64,000 bases of DNA from the NCBI RefSeq assembly GCF_014250475.1, contig NZ_CP060204.1, positions 819,001 to 883,000 on the forward strand, in the 5' to 3' direction. The notes beneath the pieces were generated by a model, which saw only the letters and a list, made by a program, of their open reading frames with translations, had not been told where the DNA came from and searched no databases. Shown here piece by piece: positions 53,183 through 62,256 of the stretch. The stretch comes from Selenomonas timonae. Lineage in GTDB: Bacteria > Bacillota > Negativicutes > Selenomonadales > Selenomonadaceae. Position 1 is the first letter of the stretch. Every line of letters starts with the position of its first letter. The translations under genes were made by a program, and so were the position numbers.

Positions 53183-54919
53183 ATGCGGTCAACATTTGCC
53201 GGACTCAATACGATGGTGCGGGGCATACAGAACAATCAGCTCTCGCTCGATACCACCGGACACAACATCACGAATGCCTCGACGGAAGGGTACTCGCGTC
53301 AGCGCGTCGACTCGGCGGCGACGAACTATCAGGAGCGCCCGTCCCTCTATGGCGGGGTCTATGTCGGCGGCGGCGTGGATGTCGTGGCGCTGAACCGCGC
53401 GCGCAATATCTACGCGGATAAGCAGTTCTGGTCGGAGAACTCGGCGCAAAATCTCTATCAGACCTACAAGACGAACTATGACAAGGTGGAGACGATCTTC
53501 AATGACTCCAAGAAGACGGGTATCCTGAACGCGATGCAGCAGTTCTACTCCTCTTGGGTCAATCTGTCCGACTATGCAAGCGACGCGGCGTCGCGTACGG
53601 CGGTGATCACGAAGGGCAACAACCTCGTTGACCGCATCAAGACGAGTGCAAAGCAGCTGCAGGCACAGATCAATGCACAGTACGAAGAGACGCGCATTCA
53701 GGTCGGGAAGCTCAACGGGATCACGAAGGAGATTGCGCGCCTCAACAAGAATATCATGCTCGCCGAGACGAACGGCGGCAAGGCGAACGATCTGCGCGAC
53801 CAGCGCGACCTCCTCGTCGACAAGCTCTCTGAGATCACAAATGTCAATGTCTATGAAGAGGCAAATGGCCAGTATACCGTCGTCTCGAACGGCATGTCGC
53901 TCGTCCAGCGCGAGAATACGTTGACCGTCGAGATGAGTGAACCCATCTACAACCAGCAGTACGGCCTCTCGGACTACACCCTGCGCATCAAGGAGGCGGG
54001 CGGCATCGGCTATGTCCCGCAGAGCGGCATTTTAAAGGCGCTCTCGGATACGATCGTGCAGGACAAGGGGCATATCGACCAGCTTGCGGACATCTCCGCT
54101 GCACTGCTCACGACGTTCAACGACGTGCACAAGCTCGGGGCGGGCATCGACAACGATCCGACCACAGGCCCGACGACGTGGCTGAACTTCTTCGGACAGA
54201 ACAAGTTCACATCCCCAACAGGTACAACCTACGATCAGATGCAGTACACATGGCATGTCAATACGACGACGGGCGAGCGCTGGATGGAGGCGGCAGGATC
54301 TACAATCACGCGGACGGCTGCGGCAGGACCTCCCCCTGAGGTTACCGTAACAGCGACGGTCACAGGCGGACCGGACAAGCTCAAGTCCATGCAGATCATC
54401 AATGCGCTCAAGATCAGTGACGAGCTGACGGCGCAGGGCGGGCAGAACCTTGTTGCCGCGCGCCAGATTGCGGATGCAAACGGGACGAAGGTTGTGCCGA
54501 CAGCGCTGAGCGGCACGGGCGCGACTTACAAATACAAGGTCTCTGAGATCAACGGTACGGGCGACGGTACGATGGCGGTCGAGCTGAGCAAGCTCTTCAA
54601 CATCGATCTGGCAGGTGCGATGAATCCACGCGGTACGACGCGCGCGATCAGCGATATATCCATCAACCAGTACTACAACGGCATGATGAGCCAGCTTGGT
54701 GCAGATGCCGAGAATGTCGACAAGACGCTCAAGCAGCAGGATGATCTCATGACGCAGATCGAGCAGTGGCGTCAGTCCACGTCGGGGGTCGACTGGAACG
54801 AGGAGCTGACGAATATGCTCAAGTTCCAGACAGGTTACGGCGCATGTTCGCGCGTGCTCACGTCGATGGATGAGATGCTGGATCGGCTGATCAACAGCAC
54901 CGGTGTCGTCGGAAGGTAA
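53183..54919 (+). CDS. flgK: Flagellar hook-associated protein 1
   Basis: 578-aa hook-filament junction protein. The N-terminal flagellar rod/hook signature is STFAGLNTMVRGIQ followed by QLSLDTTGHNITNASTEGYSRQ, and the C-terminal D0 helix has NMLKFQTGYGACSRVLTSMDEMLD. The middle is the usual variable domain. ATG 53183 with GTGAGGG upstream; GTG 53171 would place the SD inside the gene. Confidence 0.95.
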   Translation: MRSTFAGLNTMVRGIQNNQLSLDTTGHNITNASTEGYSRQRVDSAATNYQERPSLYGGVYVGGGVDVVALNRARNIYADKQFWSENSAQNLYQTYKTNYDKVETIFNDSKKTGILNAMQQFYSSWVNLSDYASDAASRTAVITKGNNLVDRIKTSAKQLQAQINAQYEETRIQVGKLNGITKEIARLNKNIMLAETNGGKANDLRDQRDLLVDKLSEITNVNVYEEANGQYTVVSNGMSLVQRENTLTVEMSEPIYNQQYGLSDYTLRIKEAGGIGYVPQSGILKALSDTIVQDKGHIDQLADISAALLTTFNDVHKLGAGIDNDPTTGPTTWLNFFGQNKFTSPTGTTYDQMQYTWHVNTTTGERWMEAAGSTITRTAAAGPPPEVTVTATVTGGPDKLKSMQIINALKISDELTAQGGQNLVAARQIADANGTKVVPTALSGTGATYKYKVSEINGTGDGTMAVELSKLFNIDLAGAMNPRGTTRAISDISINQYYNGMMSQLGADAENVDKTLKQQDDLMTQIEQWRQSTSGVDWNEELTNMLKFQTGYGACSRVLTSMDEMLDRLINSTGVVGR

Positions 54920-54929
54920 GAGGTGAGAT

Positions 54930-56279
54930 ATGGTACGCATTAGCAGCAACTATATGGTGCAGCGCTATCAGAAAGATCTGAACGCGCTCGACTACACGAA
55001 GACGAAGCTCATGGAGCAGGGCGACGGCAGCAAACTGCACCGCCCCTCCGACAACTCGGTGGACTACTCGCGCTACCTGCGCTACGATGTCAACGAGGGA
55101 GAGAACAACCGCTATCAGGAGAGTGTCAAGGCGGGCATCTCGTGGATGGCTTCGACACAGACGGCGCTCTCGGGCATGGAGGACATCCAGAAGACGTTCA
55201 AGGCGAAGACGATTCAGGGTGCGAACGACGACAAGGATGAGAAGGGCGGCGACTGGCCTGCGATTGCACGCGAGATGAAGGCCGGGATCGAGCAGATTAT
55301 CTCTCTCGGCAATACGCAGCTTGGCGATCGCTACATCTTCTCGGGACAGGCGGATTTGCGCCAGCCGTTTGCAATGTCGAGCGAGGCGGATCTCAAGCAG
55401 CGCGGCGTATCGAAGACGCTCGACGACCGTCAGTCGGCATTCTTCAGCAATGCGAGCGATAAGGACAGCGCGGACTTCCTGCATCAGATGCTTTCCCTCA
55501 ACGGCGACGACGGCAATACCTACTACCTTAACACCCTGACGGGCAAGGTCTATACGAAGGAATTCGTGCAGGAGGGCTATAAGGACATGATTGCGAAGGG
55601 ATATAAGACCGAGGCAGAAGCGAATGCCGCCGGTGAGACGACCTTCGTGGGAAATGTGCCTGCTGCGATCAAGGGATCGACATTCATCAAGGATAATTTT
55701 AAGAATACGGGCGAGGTCACGACGGCAGGCTCCGGATGGTCGGCTGCGGTGAACGGCACGACGGTTCGATTCTCCACCGTGCGTCAGCAGATCGTCACCT
55801 ACAGCGGCGACATGCGCTACATCTCGATGGTCAAGCAGAACGGCTCGACGGAGCCGTCGGCAGATACGGTCAACAAGACGGGGATGGATATCTTCGGACG
55901 TGACCTCTTTGATGACAAGAACTCCGGAAACGATCCCTCGGGCACGGCGATGGTCAACAATATGCTGACCGTCTACGCCAAGACAAAGGCGTGCGACGCC
56001 CACTGGCTGAGCTCGGACGGCGTAACGCTCGCCGATGTTGCGAATCAGGTGACCCTGCAGGCACATACGGAGACGGGCGCGCGCAGCGGTCTCTATACGG
56101 ATATGAAGGATATTCTCACGAATCATCAGGAGAACATCACGCGTGATATTACGAATGTCTCGGGCACGGACGTTGCAGAGCTCGCAACGAAGATGATGCA
56201 GCAGCAGACGATTATGAGCATGTCACTCTCAATGGGGGCGCGCATTCTGCCGCTCTCACTCGTGGATTATCTGCGGTAA
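54930..56279 (+). CDS. flgL: Flagellar hook-associated protein 3
   Basis: 449-aa junction protein. N-terminal MVRISSNYMVQRYQKDLN with GSKLHRPSDNSVDYSRYLRY corresponds to the flagellin-like D0/D1 start, and the C-terminal MMQQQTIMSMSLSMGARILP helix closes it. 10 bp after flgK. Longer than typical FlgL (~300 aa) owing to an expanded central domain (~120-400). Confidence 0.92.
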   Translation: MVRISSNYMVQRYQKDLNALDYTKTKLMEQGDGSKLHRPSDNSVDYSRYLRYDVNEGENNRYQESVKAGISWMASTQTALSGMEDIQKTFKAKTIQGANDDKDEKGGDWPAIAREMKAGIEQIISLGNTQLGDRYIFSGQADLRQPFAMSSEADLKQRGVSKTLDDRQSAFFSNASDKDSADFLHQMLSLNGDDGNTYYLNTLTGKVYTKEFVQEGYKDMIAKGYKTEAEANAAGETTFVGNVPAAIKGSTFIKDNFKNTGEVTTAGSGWSAAVNGTTVRFSTVRQQIVTYSGDMRYISMVKQNGSTEPSADTVNKTGMDIFGRDLFDDKNSGNDPSGTAMVNNMLTVYAKTKACDAHWLSSDGVTLADVANQVTLQAHTETGARSGLYTDMKDILTNHQENITRDITNVSGTDVAELATKMMQQQTIMSMSLSMGARILPLSLVDYLR

Positions 56280-56299
56280 CATCGTTTGATTTGTCTTTC

Positions 56300-56332
56300 A
56301 TAACGGGAAAATAACGGGAAAATAACGGGAAA
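56300..56332 (+). repeat. Three tandem 11-bp repeats
   Basis: ATAACGGGAAA repeated three times without interruption in the flgL-DUF6470 gap; the third unit merges with the SD (AAAGG). Confidence 0.9.
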
Positions 56333-56343
56333 GGATGCCCTTT

Positions 56344-56928
56344 ATGCCCATGCTCTATCTCAACGTGCGGCACACGCTTCCGATGATCGGCATGCGCGTG
56401 CAGCGTAATACACTGGACAGCAGTATCAATCAGCCGCGCTATGAACAGGAGACGCAGACAGCGCGCTCGAATCGCGGGGTGACGCAGCCGAAACTGACGA
56501 TCAACACCTACCCGAGCCGTCACAGCTACGGCTATACGAACAATACGGACTTTGCCCGCGAGAATTACGAGCGCGGCATGAGCGAGGTGCAGAAGGGCAC
56601 CTCGAAGCATACGCAGATGGCGTGGGCGCTTGCCGAGGATGGTCCCAAGCAGGGACGTCAGGTTGGCATTGAGTTCGCAAAGCGCGATATGGAGAATCGC
56701 GTGACACGGCAGCGGCAGCTTGTGGCGGCGGCAATTCCCGACCCCGAGATCCACTTCGATGTGGGGCAGGTGGTCGGTGAGCCGACCATCGGGCGGACAA
56801 CGCCCCACTGGAACACAGAGGGGCAGGCGCGCGTCCAATTCAACCGCGGCAGCATCGAGACCTATCTGCAGCAAAAAGGCGATATACACAGGTGGGTCAG
56901 CGAGGGAAAATACGATATCTATGCATGA
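56344..56928 (+). CDS. DUF6470-type flagellar-cluster protein
   Basis: 194-aa basic/Gln-rich protein starting MLYLNVRHTLPMIGMRVQ after a Met-Pro. Proteins of this type sit between flgL and fliW in many Firmicutes (YviE-like), with function unknown. ATG 56344 is preferred since AAAGGA ends ~9 nt upstream; ATG 56335 overlaps the SD. Identified mainly by synteny. Confidence 0.7.
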   Translation: MPMLYLNVRHTLPMIGMRVQRNTLDSSINQPRYEQETQTARSNRGVTQPKLTINTYPSRHSYGYTNNTDFARENYERGMSEVQKGTSKHTQMAWALAEDGPKQGRQVGIEFAKRDMENRVTRQRQLVAAAIPDPEIHFDVGQVVGEPTIGRTTPHWNTEGQARVQFNRGSIETYLQQKGDIHRWVSEGKYDIYA

Positions 56929-56940
56929 CAGGAGTCATTG

Positions 56941-57387
56941 ATGAAGAAGATTATGACGAGCCGCTTCGGCGAGATTGAGGCGGCAGAAGAGTCTATTATC
57001 CATTTTGCAGCGGGCATTCCCGCCTTCGAGGAGGAGCGGGAGTTCATCATCATCCCCTATGAGGAGGATAGTCCGTACGTCTTTCTGCAGTCTGCAAAGA
57101 CACCGGAACTTGCCTTTCTCATGACGATGCCGCTCGCGTTTTTCCCGGACTATGAGTTCACGATCGATGATGAGGTCGAAGCGGAGCTCGGTCTGACCTC
57201 GCCTGAGGAGGTGCTGATCTATGCGATCCTCACGCTTGCGGGCAAGGAGATCCGCGATCTGACGGCGAACCTCATGGCGCCCATTGTCATCAATGCGGCG
57301 ACGCGTCAGGCAAAGCAGATCGTGCTCGACCGGAGCCCCTACACAACGAAGCACCGTCTCTTTCCCTCTGAGAAGGAGGCTCGGTAA
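56941..57387 (+). CDS. fliW: Flagellar assembly factor FliW
   Basis: 148-aa protein that binds both flagellin and CsrA, relieving CsrA repression when flagellin is exported. Conserved strings are TSRFGEIEAAEESIIHF, GIPAFEEEREFIIIP and NLMAPIVINAATRQAKQIVL. ATG 56941 with CAGGAG upstream. Its stop overlaps the csrA start (TAATG), coupling the two regulators. Confidence 0.95.
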   Translation: MKKIMTSRFGEIEAAEESIIHFAAGIPAFEEEREFIIIPYEEDSPYVFLQSAKTPELAFLMTMPLAFFPDYEFTIDDEVEAELGLTSPEEVLIYAILTLAGKEIRDLTANLMAPIVINAATRQAKQIVLDRSPYTTKHRLFPSEKEAR

Positions 57388-57608
57388 TGCTCGTACTCAC
57401 ACGCAAACCCAGACAGCAGATCATGATCGGCGACAATGTCATCGTCAACATCGTGGAGGTGCAGGGCGACAACGTGCGCATTGCAATTGATGCGCCGCGC
57501 AGCGTCAAGATCTATCGCGGTGAGATATACCGGGCGATTCAGGAAGAGAATCAAAAGGCTGCGGCAGCGCCTGCAAACTTTGATCTCAGTGCGTTGCCCA
57601 AGAAGTAA
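57387..57608 (+). CDS. csrA: Carbon storage/translational regulator CsrA
   Basis: 73-aa RNA-binding dimer: MLVLTRKPRQQIMIGDN and VRIAIDAPRSVKIYRGEIY are the two RNA-contacting edges. Expected to bind GGA motifs in the fliC leader (60645-60802), controlled by FliW. A GGGAACGC/GCGTTCCC hairpin lies in the 71-bp gap to flaG. Confidence 0.97.
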   Translation: MLVLTRKPRQQIMIGDNVIVNIVEVQGDNVRIAIDAPRSVKIYRGEIYRAIQEENQKAAAAPANFDLSALPKK

Positions 57609-57679
57609 TTATTATAGCTCAAGGAAGAACAGAGTGGGAACGCCGGATGCGTTCCCTATGACACACGGAGGGGTGCCTT

Positions 57680-58108
57680 ATGACCGTAAAGAATGTTCAG
57701 GATGTCATGCTGGCGGCGGTTGCTGTCAGCGGTATGAAGGGTGCGGATACGCCCCATGCGAATGCGTCCGAAGCGCCTGCGCAGGAGGTAAGTCAGGCGC
57801 AGCCCGTCGATACGTTTGCCGCAGAGGATGCAAAGGCTCAGGATGAGGCGGCTGCGGAGCAGAAGGAGCAGCACGAGCCGCTCTCTGAGGAGCAGACGGC
57901 ATATATCACGGAACAGCTCAATGAAATCATGCGCAACATCAATGTTGACCTGCAGTTCCAGTATCACAAAGAGGTGAACTTCATGTCCGTGCGCATGCTC
58001 GACAAGAAAACGGGCGAGGTTCTGCGTGAGGTTCCACCCGAGGCGATGGTAGAGCATATGATCAAGGTGCACGACTGGATCGGCGCCTTCTTGGACAAGA
58101 CGGCATAG
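57680..58108 (+). CDS. flaG: FlaG-family flagellar protein
   Basis: 142-aa protein: an Ala/Gln/Glu-rich linker (about 30-75) and a C-terminal FlaG domain with LNEIMRNINVDLQFQYHKEV, RMLDKKTGEVLREVPPEAM. FlaG proteins influence filament length. SD GGAGG, 20 bp before fliD. Confidence 0.9.
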   Translation: MTVKNVQDVMLAAVAVSGMKGADTPHANASEAPAQEVSQAQPVDTFAAEDAKAQDEAAAEQKEQHEPLSEEQTAYITEQLNEIMRNINVDLQFQYHKEVNFMSVRMLDKKTGEVLREVPPEAMVEHMIKVHDWIGAFLDKTA

Positions 58109-58129
58109 GCGAGGTTGAAGGAGGATATT

Positions 58130-59767
58130 ATGGCAGGAGCAAGAGGTATCTATGGGCTCTCCGGCTCGGGACTCGACGTTGAGTCTCTGGTCAAGGTCGG
58201 AATGATCTCGCAGCAGAAGAAATACGATCGCATTTATAAGAAGGAAGTCGAAACGGAGTGGCGCAAGGAGGCCTATGCGAACGTCTATGACAAGGTCAAT
58301 ACGTTCCGCAGCCGTATGTCGGACTATCGCCTGAGTTCCTCGACGAAGCCGATGACGACGACGAGTTCGCTCGCGGATGCTGTCACGGCAACGGCGAATG
58401 CGAGCGCGGGTGTTATGTCCCACACCGTCGAGGTCACGCAGGCGGCGTCGAATGCCTATTTTATGACGGCGACGGGGCAGCATGTGGATCGTGCCAATAC
58501 CGGTGCATCTTCGAGCGTTATGCTCAAAGACGTTGCGTTTGCAGGCGGCACAATGCCGGCGGGCATGGCAGCGGGGGACACGGCGCTTAAATTTAAGGTC
58601 TCGAACGGAACGGGCTCGGCAGAGGTGACGTTCACTGCAGAGGAAGTCTTCACGAAGAACCTCACGCTGAATGACCTCGCGAACCGCATCAACAATGCGC
58701 GCTATACGGATTCGAGCGGCAAGAAGACTGCGCTGGACATCCGCGCGGGCTACGACTCCGTGTCCGACGGTTTCTCCCTCTTCAACACGAAGACGGGCGA
58801 CTCGAACAAGATCAATCTCTCAGTGGATACGACGTCGAGCTCGGCGGGGCATACGACGACGCTTCTGAGCAATCTGAAGCTCGGCTCTGTCAGCAACGGT
58901 GCGATCAGCGCACCTGTGGCGTTTACAACGAGCGGTTCGACGAGCTCCCTCGAGGTTGCGGGCACGAATGCGAATGTCAAGATCGACGGGCGCACGTACA
59001 ATAATCTGCAGGAGAACAATCTGACGGTCAACGGCGTCACCTATACATTTAAGAAGCCGACGGCGGGCGCCGCGACAATCAATGTCGCGCAGGATCAGGA
59101 CAAGCTCGTGGAGAACGTCAAGAAATTCGTTGAGGAGTACAACGCCCTGCTCGATGACCTCGTCAAACAGTATGGTGACAAGGGACACAAGGACTACGGT
59201 GTGCTCACGAAGTCGCAGGAAGACGGCATGACGAAGGATCAGGTCGAGAAGTGGAACGCAAAGGCGAAGGAGGGGCTCCTCTACCGCGACAGCTATCTGC
59301 GCTCCATTATCGGCGATCTGCGCGATGCGGTCATCAACCGCGTGGAGTCGGTGCCTGGGCGCTACAGCACACTCTCGTCGATCGGTATTACGGCGAAGAA
59401 CCAGACGGGGCATTTGCAGCTCGATGAGACGAAGCTCAAGGCGGCGATCGTTGCTGAGCCGGATGCGGTGAACCGTCTCATCTCCTACGATGATGAGAAC
59501 GACGACTTCGGCAACAACGGCGTGGCCTCGCGCATCTACAACAAGATGAGCGGACGCATGAAGGAGATGGAGCGTCACTCCGGCGTTGCGGCGGATAAGA
59601 CGGATCTCAGCGAGCTGGGCAAGCTCATCCAGAACTACGAGAAGCAGATGAGCGACTTCAAGCGCATCATGTCTTCCTTTGAAAGCAAGCTCTACGAGAA
59701 GTACAATGCGATGGAGGTTGCAATCTCCCGTCTCTCGACACAGTTCAACTTCTTTAATGCACAGTGA
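58130..59767 (+). CDS. fliD: Flagellar filament cap protein
   Basis: 545-aa hook-associated protein 2. N-terminal YGLSGSGLDVESLVKVGM, an NITLNDLANRIN-like segment (NLTLNDLANRINNARY), and the C-terminal FliD_C domain with VEEYNALLDDLVKQYG and ending STQFNFFNAQ. ATG 58130 with GAAGGAGG. Thr/Ser/Ala-rich centre typical of surface-exposed cap domains. Confidence 0.95.
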   Translation: MAGARGIYGLSGSGLDVESLVKVGMISQQKKYDRIYKKEVETEWRKEAYANVYDKVNTFRSRMSDYRLSSSTKPMTTTSSLADAVTATANASAGVMSHTVEVTQAASNAYFMTATGQHVDRANTGASSSVMLKDVAFAGGTMPAGMAAGDTALKFKVSNGTGSAEVTFTAEEVFTKNLTLNDLANRINNARYTDSSGKKTALDIRAGYDSVSDGFSLFNTKTGDSNKINLSVDTTSSSAGHTTTLLSNLKLGSVSNGAISAPVAFTTSGSTSSLEVAGTNANVKIDGRTYNNLQENNLTVNGVTYTFKKPTAGAATINVAQDQDKLVENVKKFVEEYNALLDDLVKQYGDKGHKDYGVLTKSQEDGMTKDQVEKWNAKAKEGLLYRDSYLRSIIGDLRDAVINRVESVPGRYSTLSSIGITAKNQTGHLQLDETKLKAAIVAEPDAVNRLISYDDENDDFGNNGVASRIYNKMSGRMKEMERHSGVAADKTDLSELGKLIQNYEKQMSDFKRIMSSFESKLYEKYNAMEVAISRLSTQFNFFNAQ

Positions 59768-59785
59768 TGCAAGGGGGCTTCCCAT

Positions 59786-60202
59786 ATGATAAATAGTGCT
59801 GCGGAAGCATATAAGAAGCAGCAGGTGATGACGGCGACGCCCGAGGCACTGACACTCATGCTCTACAACGGCTGTCTCAAGTTCATCAAGGAGGGCGTCG
59901 AGGCAATTGCGGAGAAGAACTATGAGGGAGCCAATATTTCACTTCAAAAAGCGCAGAATATCATCTCCGAGTTCCGCGTTACGCTCAACATGGACTATGA
60001 GATCTCCCATCAGCTTCTGCCACTCTACAATTACGCCTATGATCGCCTCGTTGAGGGCAATATGAAGAGTGATCCCGAGATCATTGCGGAGGCGACGGAC
60101 ATCATGACCGAGCTTCGCGATGCATGGGCGCAGGCGATGAAGAAGGCGCGTGAGGAGAAAGGTGCACAGGGCATGGAAGGGAGCGGCGTCTATGCCGGAT
60201 GA
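59786..60202 (+). CDS. fliS: Flagellin export chaperone FliS
   Basis: 138-aa four-helix protein with the FliS signature: AAEAYKKQQVMTATPEALTL, MLYNGCLKFIKEG, and NISLQKAQNIISEFRVTLNMDYEIS. Binds unpolymerised flagellin C-terminus. 18 bp after fliD; overlaps the next ORF by 11 bp. Confidence 0.95.
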   Translation: MINSAAEAYKKQQVMTATPEALTLMLYNGCLKFIKEGVEAIAEKNYEGANISLQKAQNIISEFRVTLNMDYEISHQLLPLYNYAYDRLVEGNMKSDPEIIAEATDIMTELRDAWAQAMKKAREEKGAQGMEGSGVYAG

Positions 60203-60536
60203 ATCCTATGAGACGGCGCGCTCCCTCTGGGAGAAGTACCGTGTACTCACGCATGAACTTCTGAAATTCGTGGATGAAGACGAGATTGATACCTTTATTG
60301 CACTCGTCGAGCAGCGTGAACACCTTGTCAATCTGCTCAAGGAGCTCCCGTCGGATTCCTACCGCACGGGTATGGAATGGGCGGCATATGACGCGGAGGT
60401 TCGTCCGCTCGAGATGCAGATTCAGTACAAGGCGCGCGCATGGCTGAACCGTTCACGCCGTCAGAACGCAGCCGTCCACAGCTACGATCTCACAGGGGCA
60501 AGTCCCTTGGGCGGAAATCTCAATCGGCGGTACTAA
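60192..60536 (+). CDS. FliT-like small helical protein
   Basis: 114-aa helical protein overlapping the end of fliS. Residues 1-60 form amphipathic helices with VDEDEIDTFIALVEQREHLVNLLKEL, the region in FliT-type proteins that binds FliD. Identification rests on position after fliS, length and this helix; primary similarity is weak. Confidence 0.65.
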   Translation: MPDESYETARSLWEKYRVLTHELLKFVDEDEIDTFIALVEQREHLVNLLKELPSDSYRTGMEWAAYDAEVRPLEMQIQYKARAWLNRSRRQNAAVHSYDLTGASPLGGNLNRRY

Positions 60537-60565
60537 TTCTTTTCTAAAAAAGAGGCGTACCGCCC

Positions 60566-60594
60566 TTGACAAAGAGATGAAAAAAAAGTAAAAT
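60566..60594 (+). promoter_or_regulatory. fliC sigma-A promoter
   Basis: Consensus TTGACA (60566-60571), 17-nt spacer, TAAAAT (60589-60594). Confidence 0.7.
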
Positions 60595-60611
60595 ATTTCC
60601 AGTCAGATACT

Positions 60612-60637
60612 TAAGTATGTCCTCATTGCGACGATAT
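60612..60637 (+). promoter_or_regulatory. fliC sigma-28-like promoter
   Basis: TAAG (60612-60615), 15-nt spacer, ACGATAT (60631-60637), close to the sigma-D consensus TAAA-N15-CCGATAT. Confidence 0.6.
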
Positions 60638-60644
60638 ACTTTAT

Positions 60645-60802
60645 GTAAGGCGATAATAAGCAAGCGGGGCGGCTGCCATGGATGGCTAGCTAGCAGCCAC
60701 ACAGGATAGACGCGTCACTTGCCTATTATACAGCGGGCACGGATGTCCGCACATACATTCAACATTCCGGCACGTCCGGAAACACCAGGGAGGAATTTAC
60801 AC
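60645..60802 (+). promoter_or_regulatory. fliC leader with candidate CsrA sites
   Basis: ~160-nt untranslated leader. GGCTGC/GCAGCC hairpin with GGA in its loop (60671-60697), ACAGGAT (60701-60707), ACGGATGT (60739-60746), a TTCCGG/CCGGAA hairpin before the start, and a GGGAGGA SD. CsrA recognises exposed GGA; csrA and fliW lie 3 kb upstream. Confidence 0.55.
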
Positions 60803-62131
60803 ATGGCAATGGTAGTTAAGAACAACATGTCGGCGGTCAACACGCTCAACATCCTGAACAAGAATCAGTCGGCACTCGCGAAGAGCCTTCAGAAGGTCTC
60901 CTCGGGCATGAAGATCAACACCGCTGGCGATGACGCTTCCGGCTATGCCATCTCCGAGCGTATGCGCGTCCAGATCCGTTCGCTCGATCAGGACAACCAG
61001 AACGCACAGAACGGCAACAGCATGATGCGTACCGCTGAGGGCGCTGTTTCCAGCACGGTCGAGATTCTCAAGACCCTGAAGGAAAAGGCGATCAACGCAG
61101 CGAACGACACGAACACGGATGAGGATCGCCGCACGATCCAGAAGGAGATCAACCAGATGGTTGATCAGATCGACGACAACGCGCTTGCAACGTACAATGG
61201 CAAGTATCTCGTCGATGGCTCCCGTAACAGCAAGGGCGCGGCGACCTGCACGATTCTTTCGAACGGTGCGCTGAGCACGGCTTCGAAGTGGAGCTCTGCG
61301 CTGACGTCTCTTGAGAGCCGCACGAACGAGAGCCTCAACATCCAGTCGACGGATAACGTCACGGTTTCCTATGTCCGTCAGGGTCGCACCTACACAACGA
61401 CTTTCTCGGTTGGCTCCGGCACCAAGCTTTCTGATGTTCTTGGGAAGAGTGCTTACAACGGAACGGAGTCGTTCGCTGGCACGGATCTCATGGGCACGAC
61501 GCGTGAGGAAGCGCTGATTGGCTACGACAAGGCAAACAACAGCGTCTACACGGCTGACAACAAGTCCGCTCTCTCGATTGAGGCAAAGGGCACGGGTACG
61601 ACCTTCCAGATCTCCTCGTTCACGATCTCGATCACGGACAACACGGGCGCAATCCGCAAGACGGCGAACACCGCTCTCGATGCGTTCAACGAGCGCGTTC
61701 GTGCAGAGAACAAGTCCGAGGACAATGCTCTCGTTCTCCAGACGGGCACGAAGGCGAACCAGGCGATCAAGGTCAGCATGACGGATATGCGTTCGCTCGC
61801 ACTCGGCCTCAAGGGCACGGACGGTTCTGTTCTCAGTGTTCAGACGCAGGACAAGGCAAATGCTGCGATCAACACGCTCGAGACGGCTCTCCAGAAGGCT
61901 CTTGATGAGCAGGCGAACATCGGCGCTGTCCAGACCCGCCTCAACTACACGAGCTCGAACCTCACGACGGCGTCCGAGAACGTTCAGAACTCCGAATCCA
62001 CGATTCGCGATGCGGATATGGCGAAGGAGATGACGAACTACACGAAGAACAACGTGCTGCTCCAGGCTGCGCAGTCCATGCTCGCACAGGCCAACCAGAA
62101 CAGCTCGGCTGTCCTCTCGCTCCTCCAGTAA
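60803..62131 (+). CDS. fliC: Flagellin
   Basis: 442-aa filament subunit. N-terminal D0/D1: [56 protein letters not shown]-terminal: [19 protein letters not shown] and [15 protein letters not shown]. The exposed centre (~180-340) is Ser/Thr-rich, fitting possible glycosylation by the adjacent transferase. ATG 60803 with GGGAGGA. Codon use is restricted, consistent with high expression. Confidence 0.97.
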   Translation: MAMVVKNNMSAVNTLNILNKNQSALAKSLQKVSSGMKINTAGDDASGYAISERMRVQIRSLDQDNQNAQNGNSMMRTAEGAVSSTVEILKTLKEKAINAANDTNTDEDRRTIQKEINQMVDQIDDNALATYNGKYLVDGSRNSKGAATCTILSNGALSTASKWSSALTSLESRTNESLNIQSTDNVTVSYVRQGRTYTTTFSVGSGTKLSDVLGKSAYNGTESFAGTDLMGTTREEALIGYDKANNSVYTADNKSALSIEAKGTGTTFQISSFTISITDNTGAIRKTANTALDAFNERVRAENKSEDNALVLQTGTKANQAIKVSMTDMRSLALGLKGTDGSVLSVQTQDKANAAINTLETALQKALDEQANIGAVQTRLNYTSSNLTTASENVQNSESTIRDADMAKEMTNYTKNNVLLQAAQSMLAQANQNSSAVLSLLQ

Positions 62132-62160
62132 TTCGCTTCGGCGCATACTTACGGATGACA

Positions 62161-62195
62161 GGAACCTCTCCCTTCGGGGAGGGGTTCTTTTTCTT
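62161..62195 (+). terminator. fliC terminator
   Basis: GAACCTCTCCC, TTCG tetraloop, GGGGAGGGGTTC, then T5CTTT. Confidence 0.93.
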
Positions 62196-62223
62196 TGCTA
62201 ATTTTACTTATATCGCGTATAAT
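62195..62223 (+). promoter_or_regulatory. Promoter of the glycosyltransferase gene
   Basis: TTGCTA (62195-62200), 17-nt spacer, TATAAT (62218-62223), directly after the fliC terminator. Confidence 0.6.
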
Positions 62224-62256
62224 AATTCTTTGAACAGAGATGAAAGGATGTGCGCT

